A stretch of 64,000 bases of DNA from an uncultured Clostridia bacterium. Lineage in GTDB: Bacteria; Bacillota; Clostridia; Christensenellales; UBA1242. Location of the stretch: the NCBI GenBank assembly GCA_934754375.1, contig CAKVHT010000002.1, forward strand, positions 62,001-126,000. Direction: 5' to 3'. The notes beneath the pieces are model-generated. The model worked only from the letters and a program-made list of their open reading frames with translations, was not told the origin of the DNA and did no database searches. Positions 17,137-25,745 of the stretch are shown here, one piece after another. A program made the position numbers and the translations under genes. Within the stretch, counting starts at the first letter, position 1. Every line of letters begins with the position of its first letter.

Positions 17137-17451
17137 CTATTTTGGAACAAAAGAGTTGCAGTGAGCAGTTTTAAGTTCACTTCCAACAAAAATTCCATTT
17201 GAAAAACATTCACAGTTTTTGTTAAAAATACAATTTTTATCTTGACACAAAATATTCATTGTTTTGCAATGGTGAAATGGTGCAACATCTGGTTCATGTT
17301 CAAACATATCACGAGAAACATCTGGCACTTGTTTTGTGTTATCAATCTGCAAGTCGGCACATTCAGCATTTTTGTCGATTGACAAATTTTTTCTTTTACA
17401 TTTGGCTTTATCATTATATATACAACTATATTTTCTGCACATTACGTCCAT
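17137..17451 (-). CDS. DUF1540-like Cys-rich protein, two repeats
   Basis: A 104-residue soluble protein with two copies of a Cys-rich unit: MCRKYSCIYNDKAKCKRKNL near the N-terminus and ILCQDKNCIFNKNCECFSNG near the C-terminus, each closed by a later Cys (ECADL; HCNSF). The C-x5-C-x-[YF]-N-x(n)-C layout matches DUF1540 proteins of Clostridia, which are thought to bind metal; their function is not known. The start at 17451 is fixed by AGAGG five bases upstream. It is monocistronic and divergent from the rplI operon. Its role here is unknown. Confidence 0.7.
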   Translation of the reverse strand: MDVMCRKYSCIYNDKAKCKRKNLSIDKNAECADLQIDNTKQVPDVSRDMFEHEPDVAPFHHCKTMNILCQDKNCIFNKNCECFSNGIFVGSELKTAHCNSFVPK

Positions 17452-17535
17452 ATAAACCTCTAAATAATGTTTGCCAAACATAAAAAATATAAACCAAAAT
17501 GTATAAATTAGATAAAAACATGTTTAATATTAAAT

Positions 17536-17564
17536 TTGACAATTTTCTATTGTTATGCTAATCT
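17536..17564 (+). promoter_or_regulatory. Promoter of the rplI operon
   Basis: TTGACA (17536-17541), 17 bp, TAATCT (17559-17564). The leader would be about 25 nt and contains AAAAAGGA. Confidence 0.75.
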
Positions 17565-17595
17565 AAAGTAAACAAATTAAAAAAGGATTTTGTGA

Positions 17596-17946
17596 ATGAG
17601 TTTTTACAGCTGTTATTATGTTGAAACCTTAAAGCATTTAAACGCACTATCAAATATATACAGAGATTATGATTTTGTTGATGCTCTTACAGATTTAATG
17701 ACATACAAAGGCGAAAATATTGACACATTTTCAAACATAAAAAATGATTGTTTAACCAAAAGGAACAAATATATAAACAATGTTAAATCAGCTATTGAAG
17801 ATTCAGCATCATCATCAGGTTGCGAGTTGCTTCTTGAAGAATTTATAACAGTAAGTTTATATTGCATTTCAAGTTTAAGTGAAAAGTTCTATAATAAAAT
17901 AGGCAAAGAAAAAGAAGGAGTTTTAAATGAAAGTAATATTGATTAA
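17596..17946 (+). CDS. Small hypothetical protein at the head of the rplI operon
   Basis: A 116-residue, mainly helical, soluble protein that I do not recognise. AAAAAGGA precedes the ATG by eight bases. Its last 20 bases overlap the start of rplI in another frame, and the rplI ribosome-binding site (AAGGAG) lies inside it, so the two are translationally coupled. Conserved features are not obvious: it has scattered Cys (SCYY, KNDC, SSGCELL, YCISS) and a Lys/Glu-rich end. The coupling and the good promoter make it a real gene, but no function can be given. Confidence 0.65.
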   Translation: MSFYSCYYVETLKHLNALSNIYRDYDFVDALTDLMTYKGENIDTFSNIKNDCLTKRNKYINNVKSAIEDSASSSGCELLLEEFITVSLYCISSLSEKFYNKIGKEKEGVLNESNID

Positions 17947-18370
17947 AGACCTGAAAGGCAAAGGCAAATCAGGAGATGTGATTGATGTCAATCCCAATTA
18001 TGCAATGAATGTTCTTATCCGCCAAGGCATTGCAAAAGAAGCCACTGCCAGTGCCCTTAACGACCACAAAGGTCAAATTGAGGCAAAGGCTTTTCATCAT
18101 GCAGAATTGGTTAAAGAATATCAGGGAGTTGCCAATCGTATAAAAGGCAAAGTTTACCATTTTACACTCAACGTTGGTGCAAATGGCAAAGCTTTTGGCT
18201 CAATAACAAAACAAGAAATTTTAACAGCCTTGAATGCTGATGGCATAAAATTAGAGAAAAATCAAATTAAAGATTTTCCATCAATCAAAAGTGTTGGCGA
18301 CTACAAAATATCATTGCAATTGATAAAAGAAGTTTCTGTTGATATTATTGCTAGTGTAAATATTAAATAA
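17927..18370 (+). CDS. rplI: Ribosomal protein L9
   Basis: A 147-residue protein of the normal L9 length. The N-terminal domain that binds 23S rRNA is unmistakable (MKVILIKDLKGKGKSGDVID, then NYAMNVLIRQGIAKEAT), followed by the long connecting helix and the C-terminal domain (GKAFGSITKQEI). The start is chosen by AAGGAG and by homology. It lies inside the end of the preceding gene and nine bases before the next. Instead of the DHH phosphodiesterase or dnaB that often accompany rplI in Bacillota, its partners here are unknowns. Confidence 0.96.
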   Translation: MKVILIKDLKGKGKSGDVIDVNPNYAMNVLIRQGIAKEATASALNDHKGQIEAKAFHHAELVKEYQGVANRIKGKVYHFTLNVGANGKAFGSITKQEILTALNADGIKLEKNQIKDFPSIKSVGDYKISLQLIKEVSVDIIASVNIK

Positions 18371-18379
18371 GGATAAGAT

Positions 18380-18967
18380 ATGAAAAGAAAAATTTTAAGA
18401 TGTTTATGGTTAATACCTTTTATTGCAGGCATTTGCCTTGGTGTTGTTGGCATAACAAAATTAAAACAAGCAAATGATGTTTACGTGCCAGAAATGACTG
18501 AGCCAGGCTGGTTTGATGCCAGTTCAAAACAAGATAGCTTGAGATTTGCTGGCATTTCAATGACTGTTGGTGGTTTTGTGTTTCTATCCCTTATTGGTTC
18601 AATGATTTGCGCAATAATTGTAAAATCTACAACAACCACCCCTGAAGAATATGCCGAACATGCAGCAAAACAAATAAATGATGAAAAACGTTTCAAAACT
18701 AAATTGAAAGAACTCACTGGCAAAGATGGTGAAAAATATTTGAATGAAGATATGGACTCTTTTGACAGTTACGACGATGAATTTGGAGACAAATTAGACC
18801 TTAGTTTTGAAGATGAAGACCCAGATTATAACTTTGGCAAGAGCAAAAATAGAGGCTCAAAAAAAGCCAGTGTACAGGGTAAATATTGTGATTTTTGTGG
18901 CAGTTACAATTCAGGCGATGCTTCAAAATGCTCTTCTTGCGGGGCCAGCTTTACAAAAAAAAATTAG
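18380..18967 (+). CDS. Two-helix membrane protein with C-terminal zinc ribbon
   Basis: A 195-residue protein with membrane segments at about 7-27 and 56-80, an acidic cytoplasmic linker (DMDSFDSYDDEFGDKLD), and a C-terminal zinc ribbon (CDFCGSYNSGDASKCSSCG, two CxxC pairs). The ribosome-binding site is AAGGATAAG. It is the third gene of the rplI operon and ends before a strong bidirectional terminator. Zinc-ribbon membrane proteins of this size are common in Clostridia, and their role is unknown. Position suggests at most a general housekeeping or ribosome-linked role. Confidence 0.7.
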   Translation: MKRKILRCLWLIPFIAGICLGVVGITKLKQANDVYVPEMTEPGWFDASSKQDSLRFAGISMTVGGFVFLSLIGSMICAIIVKSTTTTPEEYAEHAAKQINDEKRFKTKLKELTGKDGEKYLNEDMDSFDSYDDEFGDKLDLSFEDEDPDYNFGKSKNRGSKKASVQGKYCDFCGSYNSGDASKCSSCGASFTKKN

Positions 18968-19053
18968 GATAAAACACAATCTCTTTGATTTAGCCCTTTG
19001 ATTTTCAATAGTTAAAACATGAAAAAACGATATTATCAGCTATATTTAGCAAT

Positions 19054-19082
19054 AAAAAATCCACATCTATTGTGGATTTTTT
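19054..19082. terminator. Bidirectional terminator between the rplI operon and glyS
   Basis: A perfect 12-bp stem AAAAAATCCACA/TGTGGATTTTTT with the loop TCTAT between convergent operons. Confidence 0.9.
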
Positions 19083-19131
19083 ATTTTTTATAGTGACATA
19101 AGCAATCAATATATAGATTGTTGCATTGTCA

Positions 19132-20499
19132 TTAATTATAAGCAACCTGTTTTGAAATGTAGTCAACCAATTCGTCAACATTTAAACGAATTTGTTGCAT
19201 TGTATCACGGTCACGCACTGTGACAGTGTTATTTTCAAGGGTGTCAAAGTCAATGGTTACACACATTGGTGTGCCAATTTCATCTTGACGACGATAACGT
19301 TTGCCAATACTGCCAGCCTCATCATAACTAACCATGAAATGTTTTGAAAGTTCACGATAAATCTCTTCCGCCTTTTCGCTCAAATTCTTTTGCAATGGCA
19401 ATACAGCGACTTTATAAGGTGCAAGTGCTGGGTGGAAGTGCATAACAACACGGGTTTCTCCATCTTCCAATTTTTGTTCTTCATAAGCTTCGCACATGAC
19501 AGCCAAAGTCAATCTATCTGCGCCAATAGAATATTCAACAACATTTGGAATATATTTTTCGTTTGTATATGGGTCAAGATACAACATTGATTTGCCACTA
19601 AATTGTTGATGCCTGCTTAAATCCCAATCCCCACGGTGATGGATACCATTAAGTTCCTCCCAACCGATTGGATACAAATATTGAATATCGCAAGCAGCTT
19701 TTGCATAGTGCGCAAGTTTGTCATGGTCATGATATCTTAAATGTTCGGGGTTAAAGCCCAAACTTAACAAGAAGTCCATTGCCTTTTGTTTGTAATCAGC
19801 ATAAAACTTCATACTATCTTCTGGTTTACAGAACCATTGGTGTTCCATTTGTTCAAATTCAATTGTACGGAATGTGAAATTGCCTGGTGTGACTTCATTT
19901 CTAAACGCTTTGCCTATTTGAGCGATGCCGAAAGGAACTTTTGCACGCATGCTACGTTGAACATTAAGGAAGTTCACAAATTCGCCTTGTGCAGTTTCTG
20001 GGCGAAGGTAAATCAAATTTTGGCTGTCATCAGTAACACCCCTTGATGTTGAGAACATAAGATTAAAGTTCCTGATGCTTGTCCAATCGCATTTGCCACA
20101 TTTTGGGCAACAAACATGATGTTCAGCAATATATTTTTCCATTTCTTCATTTGTCATAAGGTCTGGATTTACACTGCCTTTGCTGTGCGCTTCAATCAAA
20201 TTGTCCGCACGATGACGTGTTTTGCATGATTTGCAGTCCATTTTTGGATCACTGAAACTGGCAGTATGTCCGCTTGCTTCCCAAACTTTGCTGTTCATGA
20301 ATATGTCCGCATCAATACCAAAACTGTTATGACTTTCTTGCACAAACTTTTTCCACCAAGCACGTTTGATATTGTTTTTAAGCTCTACACCTACTGGGCC
20401 ATAATCCCAAGTATTTGCAAGTCCATCATAGATGTCGCTTCCAGGGAATATCAATCCCCTACTTTTGCATAAATTAACAATTTTATTAAAATCTCCCAT
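19132..20499 (-). CDS. glyS: Glycyl-tRNA synthetase, one-subunit (alpha2) type
   Basis: A 455-residue class II synthetase of the eukaryote/archaea-like homodimeric type found in many low-GC Gram-positives, not the alpha2-beta2 GlyQS type. Typical parts are visible: GLIFPGSDIYDGLANTWDYG at the N-terminus, a zinc-type CKSC/CCPKCG insert, motif 2 FRNEVTPGNFTFRTIEFEQM, the ETAQG (PETAQGEFVNF) segment, and a C-terminal anticodon-binding domain. The start at 20499 follows AAAAGGAG. An ORF extension upstream runs through the T-box terminator and is rejected. Expression should respond to uncharged tRNA-Gly through the T-box leader. Confidence 0.96.
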   Translation of the reverse strand: MGDFNKIVNLCKSRGLIFPGSDIYDGLANTWDYGPVGVELKNNIKRAWWKKFVQESHNSFGIDADIFMNSKVWEASGHTASFSDPKMDCKSCKTRHRADNLIEAHSKGSVNPDLMTNEEMEKYIAEHHVCCPKCGKCDWTSIRNFNLMFSTSRGVTDDSQNLIYLRPETAQGEFVNFLNVQRSMRAKVPFGIAQIGKAFRNEVTPGNFTFRTIEFEQMEHQWFCKPEDSMKFYADYKQKAMDFLLSLGFNPEHLRYHDHDKLAHYAKAACDIQYLYPIGWEELNGIHHRGDWDLSRHQQFSGKSMLYLDPYTNEKYIPNVVEYSIGADRLTLAVMCEAYEEQKLEDGETRVVMHFHPALAPYKVAVLPLQKNLSEKAEEIYRELSKHFMVSYDEAGSIGKRYRRQDEIGTPMCVTIDFDTLENNTVTVRDRDTMQQIRLNVDELVDYISKQVAYN

Positions 20500-20525
20500 A
20501 AAAATCTCCTTTTCTTTGCAAGGTA

Positions 20526-20718
20526 AACAAAAATCCCTATGCAAAAACTTTGCATAGGGACGATATTTCAATACCGCGGTTCCACCCTAATTGGTTAACA
20601 ACCCACTTTAAAAACTTGTTTCGTAAGTCAACCGAATGCCTTTTTAGCATCTCCAAACAAATCGCCACTTTGTTTATAGGATATAAATATATTATAAATC
20701 TAAATAATAATTTGTCAA
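20526..20718 (-). promoter_or_regulatory. Glycine T-box leader of glyS with promoter; unusually compact
   Basis: On the minus strand: TTGACA (20718-20713), 16 bp, TATAAT (20696-20691), predicted start near 20684. The T-box sequence AGGGTGGAACCGCG lies at 20588-20575, followed by a terminator (TCCCTATGCAAA/TTTGCATAGGGA, 20560-20534) and a T-run. Only about 95 nt separate the start from the T-box sequence, compared with about 295 nt for pheS in this window. The first element is a 7-bp hairpin AAACAAA/TTTGTTT (20675-20655) whose loop GTGGCGA contains GGC, a glycine codon. An alternative fold pairs TTTGTTT with the downstream AAACAA, so the specifier is not settled. Confidence 0.88.
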
Positions 20719-20731
20719 CAAATTAATAGAA

Positions 20732-23700
20732 CTAAACGTTGAGACTTCCATCTGTTTGATTGCCTGAAGGCATCATAAACACAACTGAATGGTCGTAGAT
20801 TGAATATGTTGAAACTTTTAAATAATATTTATTTCTAACATTTTCATCAGTACATTCATTAAACACATTATAGTTATTCTTGATGAATGATTGAATGTTT
20901 ACCATCAATGTTGCAACATTTGCCTGTACGGAATCAATATCATATTCTCCATTAGGATTGATTTGTTCAAAGCCCGCAATTACTTTGTCAAGTTTGTACA
21001 AATTTTTATAGTTGTTTATAACCTTTGCCAAGAATTTTATATCTTTTTCACTTGGTGTTAAAGTTGATGCAAACTGCTTTTCTGTAACAACTTTTTCAGC
21101 ATCTTGTTTGATTTTTAAAATATCAACAAACACTTTTAATGTTGAATATTTTTGATAAGCTAATTTTGCATAGTTAAGCACATCATTCAATTTTTCTTGT
21201 TTACGTTTCAATTGCATGATTTTTTCTTTTGCTTTAACTTTTACAGCATTTAATTCATCACTATCAACATCTGCAATATCTTGTTGCATTTGTTCAAGAG
21301 ACGCAATCCTTGTTTGAACCAAACTGATTTGACGTTCAATTTGTGATTTCACATTCATAACAGTTGCTGTTTCATCACTGATTGCTGTTTTAAGCCCAAA
21401 CAATTGTCCTGAAACAGCTTTCGCTTTCAAAGCATCAAATCTAGACATATCAATTGTATAATTTGTTAAAATATCATCAATCAACTCAATTGTTTCTGTT
21501 GCGGATTCTATGATGTTTTGCCTTGCTTCATTTGCTGTTTTTACATCTTGAGCACAATTGTTAAGTTGTTGTTTTAATGCATCACTTTCAGTTGAAAGTC
21601 CGTTAATTTGCTCATTGAGCATATCGATGGTTGCCTTATCTTGAACTTGAATTTGTTCAAGTTGTGATTTTGTTTGCTCAAGCTGAGCCTTTAAAGATTC
21701 AATTTCAGCTGTATAACTTTCGACATCTTTTTCATTTTCAACAAGCGCTTTCAAATGAGATGCAATTTGCACAGACAAGTTATTAATTTGACTTTGATAA
21801 CCAGCTATGATTGTTTGCAAAGAATCAATTTTTTCAACAACACTTGCAGTTTTATCTTCACTCATTTTTTTGTTAAGCAAAATTTTAAGTTTTTCCACAT
21901 TTGTTGCACATGAACTGATATTTTGCTCAAATTGTTGAATGTTCTTTGTTATTGTTTCAAGCAATGTTTTACTATCTTCTGTTGAAGATGAAGCTGTTTC
22001 AACATCTTTGTTTAATTCATCAACTGAAGTTTTAAGTTCAACTGCTTTTGTTGCCAAGTCATCAATATAATCAATAACTTTTTGTTGCTCTGCCTCAGTT
22101 AAATTATCTTTTTCAAGCAATGCCTTTATTTCATCAAATTCATGTTCCAGTCGTGAATTGATATCTTGCTGGGTATGTTTTGCTGTTTCAAGTTTTTCTG
22201 TCAATTTGCCAATCAAGTCAAGGTCGGTTGACAGTGGAGGAACAGCAACTTCTTCGCTTATCTCTTCATGCAAAGTTTCAGGCGCGGTTGCAGTAAGAGT
22301 TGATTCTCTTTCTGTTGCTTCTGTTGATGGTGTCAATTCTGCACCAGTATCCAATTCAGCACCAGTTGATACTGTATGTTCAACCTCTGTGGTAGTTTCT
22401 TCAGTGTGAGCAACTTCTGTTTCTCTTTCAATATCTGCAGGTTTGACAATTGGATTTCCATTGATATCTTTGTGTTCAGTTGTTGTTGCAATTGCACTTG
22501 CCGAAACTAGTTTATCAATCACTGGTTGGATTTCTGGATGTTTATCACACAATTCTTCCAATGAGCCAAATGTTTTGCCTTTATATTTTATTTTACGTTT
22601 GGCAAAATCAACTTTCAATGATTTAAGTGTAAGTTTTGTCAAATCGTCTGCCCATTCAGGTTCCTTGTTTTGAACATAATTTGCAACAATCAAGCCTTTT
22701 GCCAAAGTTAAAAAGTCTTTTGCTGCCTGTTGCGCCTGTTTGTTTTCAGGCAACTCATCGTGAGTTAACAAAAATTCTTTTGTCATATTATCACGCAAGG
22801 CAACCAACTCATCAAGTTCTGCCTGCAAAGCAACTTTTTGTTCGCCTCTAGCAAATCTAACACGTCTTTTCAGTTTGGCAATTTGTTTGTCTTTATCTGC
22901 CAACATTTGCTCGTATCTACGTGCCAAATAAGCATTTTGACCGGTTATTTTTGCACTGCCATCAACCACATGCAATTCGCCAGAAACGTCTTCTTTTGCA
23001 AAACTTAAGTTGAATTTTTGTTCAAGTTCCAAAAACTTTTGTTGAATGGTTTCAACCTGACTGTCAGTCAACTGATAACTTGCACCTTTGCCATAAGTTT
23101 TTTCTGCTTGCTTTTTGCATGTTTGCCATTCATTGGTCACATCATCAAACATTGTTTGCAACTCGTTAAACAAAGTTTTTTCTGCTTTTGTTCTGTTGAT
23201 TTGCAAAGGACTTTTTAAACTTCTGTTTAAACTGAATTTTGATGCATTAGTACGTACAGCATTTACAAGCCTAGCAACAGGGATTGATGCCACTGAAGCA
23301 ACAGCAACCAATGGGAGTGCTGGGAAAGCAAGTGCGGTTAAAAATCCTAATGGAGTTACCATTAACTTCATGCTTGTTGAAGCAACTTTCAACGCACTGC
23401 TTTTATATTTTTTTGATGCTTTTTGGCCATTAAATGTTGCTGAACCTTGAAATTTGCCATTTTTAAGTGACAACTTTGCATCTTCAAAGTTGTTATAATA
23501 AGCATTTTTATCAGCATAGTCTGGCATACGGACATAGTCTGTCATGATATATCTTGAAGATGTTTGTTTAAATTCCACAAGATTGCCAGCATCATCAAAT
23601 GTGTCATTCACAACATATTCGCCAGCACGGTATTTTTCAACAAAGTTACTATATGTTTGTTGCACAACATCTGTGTTGACTTCATCAGCTGAATTATTAG

Positions 23701-25144
23701 TTTTGATAACCACTGCCTTGTTAAATATACTGCCATGTGTGGTTGTTGTTTGCACCACTGCGCATCTGTTTGCTTGTTTGCTTGTGCGTTTAAGTGGACG
23801 TGGACGTGCAGAGCCTGTCAAACTCAAATTAACCAAATTGCCGTCAACTTGAATTTGGATATTTGCCCTTGAAACAAATTGTTTGCGTGGCACAATGATA
23901 GTTTGAAAGCCTGTTGGCAAACTTACATTAAATAAATAATCTGTGAAATCTACATCACTGTCAGCATAATCATAGCAAATTGGTTGAATTTTGCTTTCTT
24001 CAAAAAATCTGCCGTCAACAGTTTGTCGATATGTGCCTGGTTTTGCAATAAGGCTTGGGTCATTTGTTTGTGTTGGTGCATAAGTTGTATTTTTATAAAC
24101 CTTTATTGCTTGATCCGCTGTTAAAGGCGCAAGTTCGATAAAATTGTCACCTTCCCTTAACAAAAGTGACTCGCCAACATATTGCAAATAGTTGTTTGTT
24201 GGATCGGTTAAAAAGTCAGTGGCAAAAATTGTTGCATCGACAGGAACTGGTGCGGACTTTGTGCCAGTGTATAAATCAGCAATCGCAACAAAATGCTGAC
24301 GATTTTGTTTGTCTGTGACATGAATATGGTCGCCGTTGCGAGTTGGTTCAACAGAATAACTTCTGCTTTCAATGTATCTTTCGCCATTATCCCCTGTTTT
24401 AAAAGATCGTGTCACAACATCATCGTCAACATATTCATAGTCAGAATCTATATCTCTGTGCAACATAACCTGTCTGCCGTCAACCATGCCAACAGCATAA
24501 CTTTCTTGGTCAATAACTGCATTTTTAATAAATTTTGATTTATCCAAAACATCAATATCCCTATTTGAATAAATCAGTCTTACATTGTCAAGTTGACTGC
24601 CTGTTGCAATTGCATTAAGGATAGTTGGATCTCTCAATTCACTCAACTTTGTTGAAATTCCATTTGCAAAAACGTAAACATCTTTTGCATTAACAAGCTG
24701 AAAATCATTATCTCCATGAAGTTTGATAAACACTTTTGTATCTTCAGTGTAATTTGGTGATTCAATTGAAAATATGCCGATTGATTGCTTCATGCCATAA
24801 GACATTTTGTCCCTTAAATCAGTAAGTTCAGTGCTAATACCAACGGTGGATATCATTACAGGCTTGCTGATAGATTTAACAGCAATTGTCCTATCGTTCA
24901 ATTTGATATGTGCCCTTAAACTTCTGTCTAACAAACCCGCTTCAAGCCTATCAAATGTTGCAACAGAATCAGGAGTTTCAACATCATCAAAAAATTTGCG
25001 ACTGAAATTATCAAGCAAATCTGTCAATCTAACTGTTCTTATCGAATCGTCTGCTAAAACTACTGTTGCGTACAATTCGTTATAAGACCTGCCTTTTAAA
25101 TCAGTTAAATTAAATGCTAAATCGTCAGTTAAAACAATTGCCAT
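20732..25144 (-). CDS. Giant cytoplasmic repeat/coiled-coil protein of unknown function
   Basis: A 1,470-residue protein without a signal peptide. The N-terminal half is beta-rich and carries a repeat: GISTELTDLRD (102-112) and GISTKLSELRD (162-172), each preceded by an IKL segment, with a weaker relative near residues 10-20 (AFNLTDLKGRS). Around 595-635 there is a hydrophobic stretch (PLGFLTALAFPALPLVAVAS) that could be a membrane hairpin. The following part is basic and helical, then comes a Thr/Glu/Pro-rich linker (about 915-990), then some 350 residues of coiled coil rich in Gln, Leu and Lys. AGAGGG precedes the ATG, with a promoter TTGATT, 17 bp, TACAAT. I know no family for it. The architecture suggests a structural or scaffold protein. 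Confidence 0.75.
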   Translation of the reverse strand: MAIVLTDDLAFNLTDLKGRSYNELYATVVLADDSIRTVRLTDLLDNFSRKFFDDVETPDSVATFDRLEAGLLDRSLRAHIKLNDRTIAVKSISKPVMISTVGISTELTDLRDKMSYGMKQSIGIFSIESPNYTEDTKVFIKLHGDNDFQLVNAKDVYVFANGISTKLSELRDPTILNAIATGSQLDNVRLIYSNRDIDVLDKSKFIKNAVIDQESYAVGMVDGRQVMLHRDIDSDYEYVDDDVVTRSFKTGDNGERYIESRSYSVEPTRNGDHIHVTDKQNRQHFVAIADLYTGTKSAPVPVDATIFATDFLTDPTNNYLQYVGESLLLREGDNFIELAPLTADQAIKVYKNTTYAPTQTNDPSLIAKPGTYRQTVDGRFFEESKIQPICYDYADSDVDFTDYLFNVSLPTGFQTIIVPRKQFVSRANIQIQVDGNLVNLSLTGSARPRPLKRTSKQANRCAVVQTTTTHGSIFNKAVVIKTNNSADEVNTDVVQQTYSNFVEKYRAGEYVVNDTFDDAGNLVEFKQTSSRYIMTDYVRMPDYADKNAYYNNFEDAKLSLKNGKFQGSATFNGQKASKKYKSSALKVASTSMKLMVTPLGFLTALAFPALPLVAVASVASIPVARLVNAVRTNASKFSLNRSLKSPLQINRTKAEKTLFNELQTMFDDVTNEWQTCKKQAEKTYGKGASYQLTDSQVETIQQKFLELEQKFNLSFAKEDVSGELHVVDGSAKITGQNAYLARRYEQMLADKDKQIAKLKRRVRFARGEQKVALQAELDELVALRDNMTKEFLLTHDELPENKQAQQAAKDFLTLAKGLIVANYVQNKEPEWADDLTKLTLKSLKVDFAKRKIKYKGKTFGSLEELCDKHPEIQPVIDKLVSASAIATTTEHKDINGNPIVKPADIERETEVAHTEETTTEVEHTVSTGAELDTGAELTPSTEATERESTLTATAPETLHEEISEEVAVPPLSTDLDLIGKLTEKLETAKHTQQDINSRLEHEFDEIKALLEKDNLTEAEQQKVIDYIDDLATKAVELKTSVDELNKDVETASSSTEDSKTLLETITKNIQQFEQNISSCATNVEKLKILLNKKMSEDKTASVVEKIDSLQTIIAGYQSQINNLSVQIASHLKALVENEKDVESYTAEIESLKAQLEQTKSQLEQIQVQDKATIDMLNEQINGLSTESDALKQQLNNCAQDVKTANEARQNIIESATETIELIDDILTNYTIDMSRFDALKAKAVSGQLFGLKTAISDETATVMNVKSQIERQISLVQTRIASLEQMQQDIADVDSDELNAVKVKAKEKIMQLKRKQEKLNDVLNYAKLAYQKYSTLKVFVDILKIKQDAEKVVTEKQFASTLTPSEKDIKFLAKVINNYKNLYKLDKVIAGFEQINPNGEYDIDSVQANVATLMVNIQSFIKNNYNVFNECTDENVRNKYYLKVSTYSIYDHSVVFMMPSGNQTDGSLNV

Positions 25145-25320
25145 ATTACCCTCTTAATTTGATTGTATCACAAAGAATGTCAAAAATCAATAATATTTAA
25201 TTAATTAAATATCTTCAAAAAACTATTATACAGGTGTCTTCTACCATGATAACTTTAATAAAATTGTCAACCTGCATTTTCAACTTTGACGTAAATTGAT
25301 ATGATTTGTTTGATAATCTC

Positions 25321-25349
25321 TTGACGAAAAATTTTTTTTGATTTAAAAT
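25321..25349 (+). promoter_or_regulatory. Promoter of the pheS-pheT T-box operon
   Basis: TTGACG (25321-25326), 17 bp, TAAAAT (25344-25349), with a predicted start near 25356. Confidence 0.7.
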
Positions 25350-25355
25350 AATATT

Positions 25356-25705
25356 ATGTTTAAAACATCATGTTTGAGCCAAAATGTTTAACATACATTT
25401 TGAAAAACAAACATGCAAAACAATCTTAATAAAAACTGTGACAATGTGTGCAGTAGTGTGTTAGTTCCATTTTAGAGAGATTGCCCTTGGTTGAAAGGCA
25501 ATTATGTTCAGCTTTCACATGAATTTCAGCATTCGAGTTGTTTGCCGGCAAGGCTAGTTTAGTTGTTAAGGCAAGCCAGACAAAACTGTAAAAATGCAAT
25601 GAGGTCAAATTTGCTTGGGCAAATGTTAGCAAAAACAAAATTGACAAATTTAGGTGGTACCACGATAACATCGTCCTTAAGTTAATTAAGGGCGTTTTTT
25701 GTTTT
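25356..25705 (+). promoter_or_regulatory. Phenylalanine T-box leader of pheS-pheT
   Basis: A canonical T-box leader. Stem I features are AGAGAG followed by an ATTGCC/GGCAAT helix with GGTTG in its loop (about 25470-25505). A candidate TTC (Phe) specifier follows GAAT near 25525. The T-box sequence AGGTGGTACCACG is at 25652-25664, and a terminator CGTCCTTAA/TTAAGGGCG with a T-run is at 25672-25700. Uncharged tRNA-Phe should allow read-through into pheS. The region 25145-25745 holds no gene; a 101-codon antisense frame inside the leader is spurious. Confidence 0.92.
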
Positions 25706-25745
25706 TTACAAACGTTTGTGCTTACTGCCAATAAAAGGAGAATTT

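Noticed and set aside
25426..25731. A 101-codon minus-strand frame before pheS
   Set aside because: It lies entirely within the phenylalanine T-box leader, whose conserved sequence and terminator explain the region.
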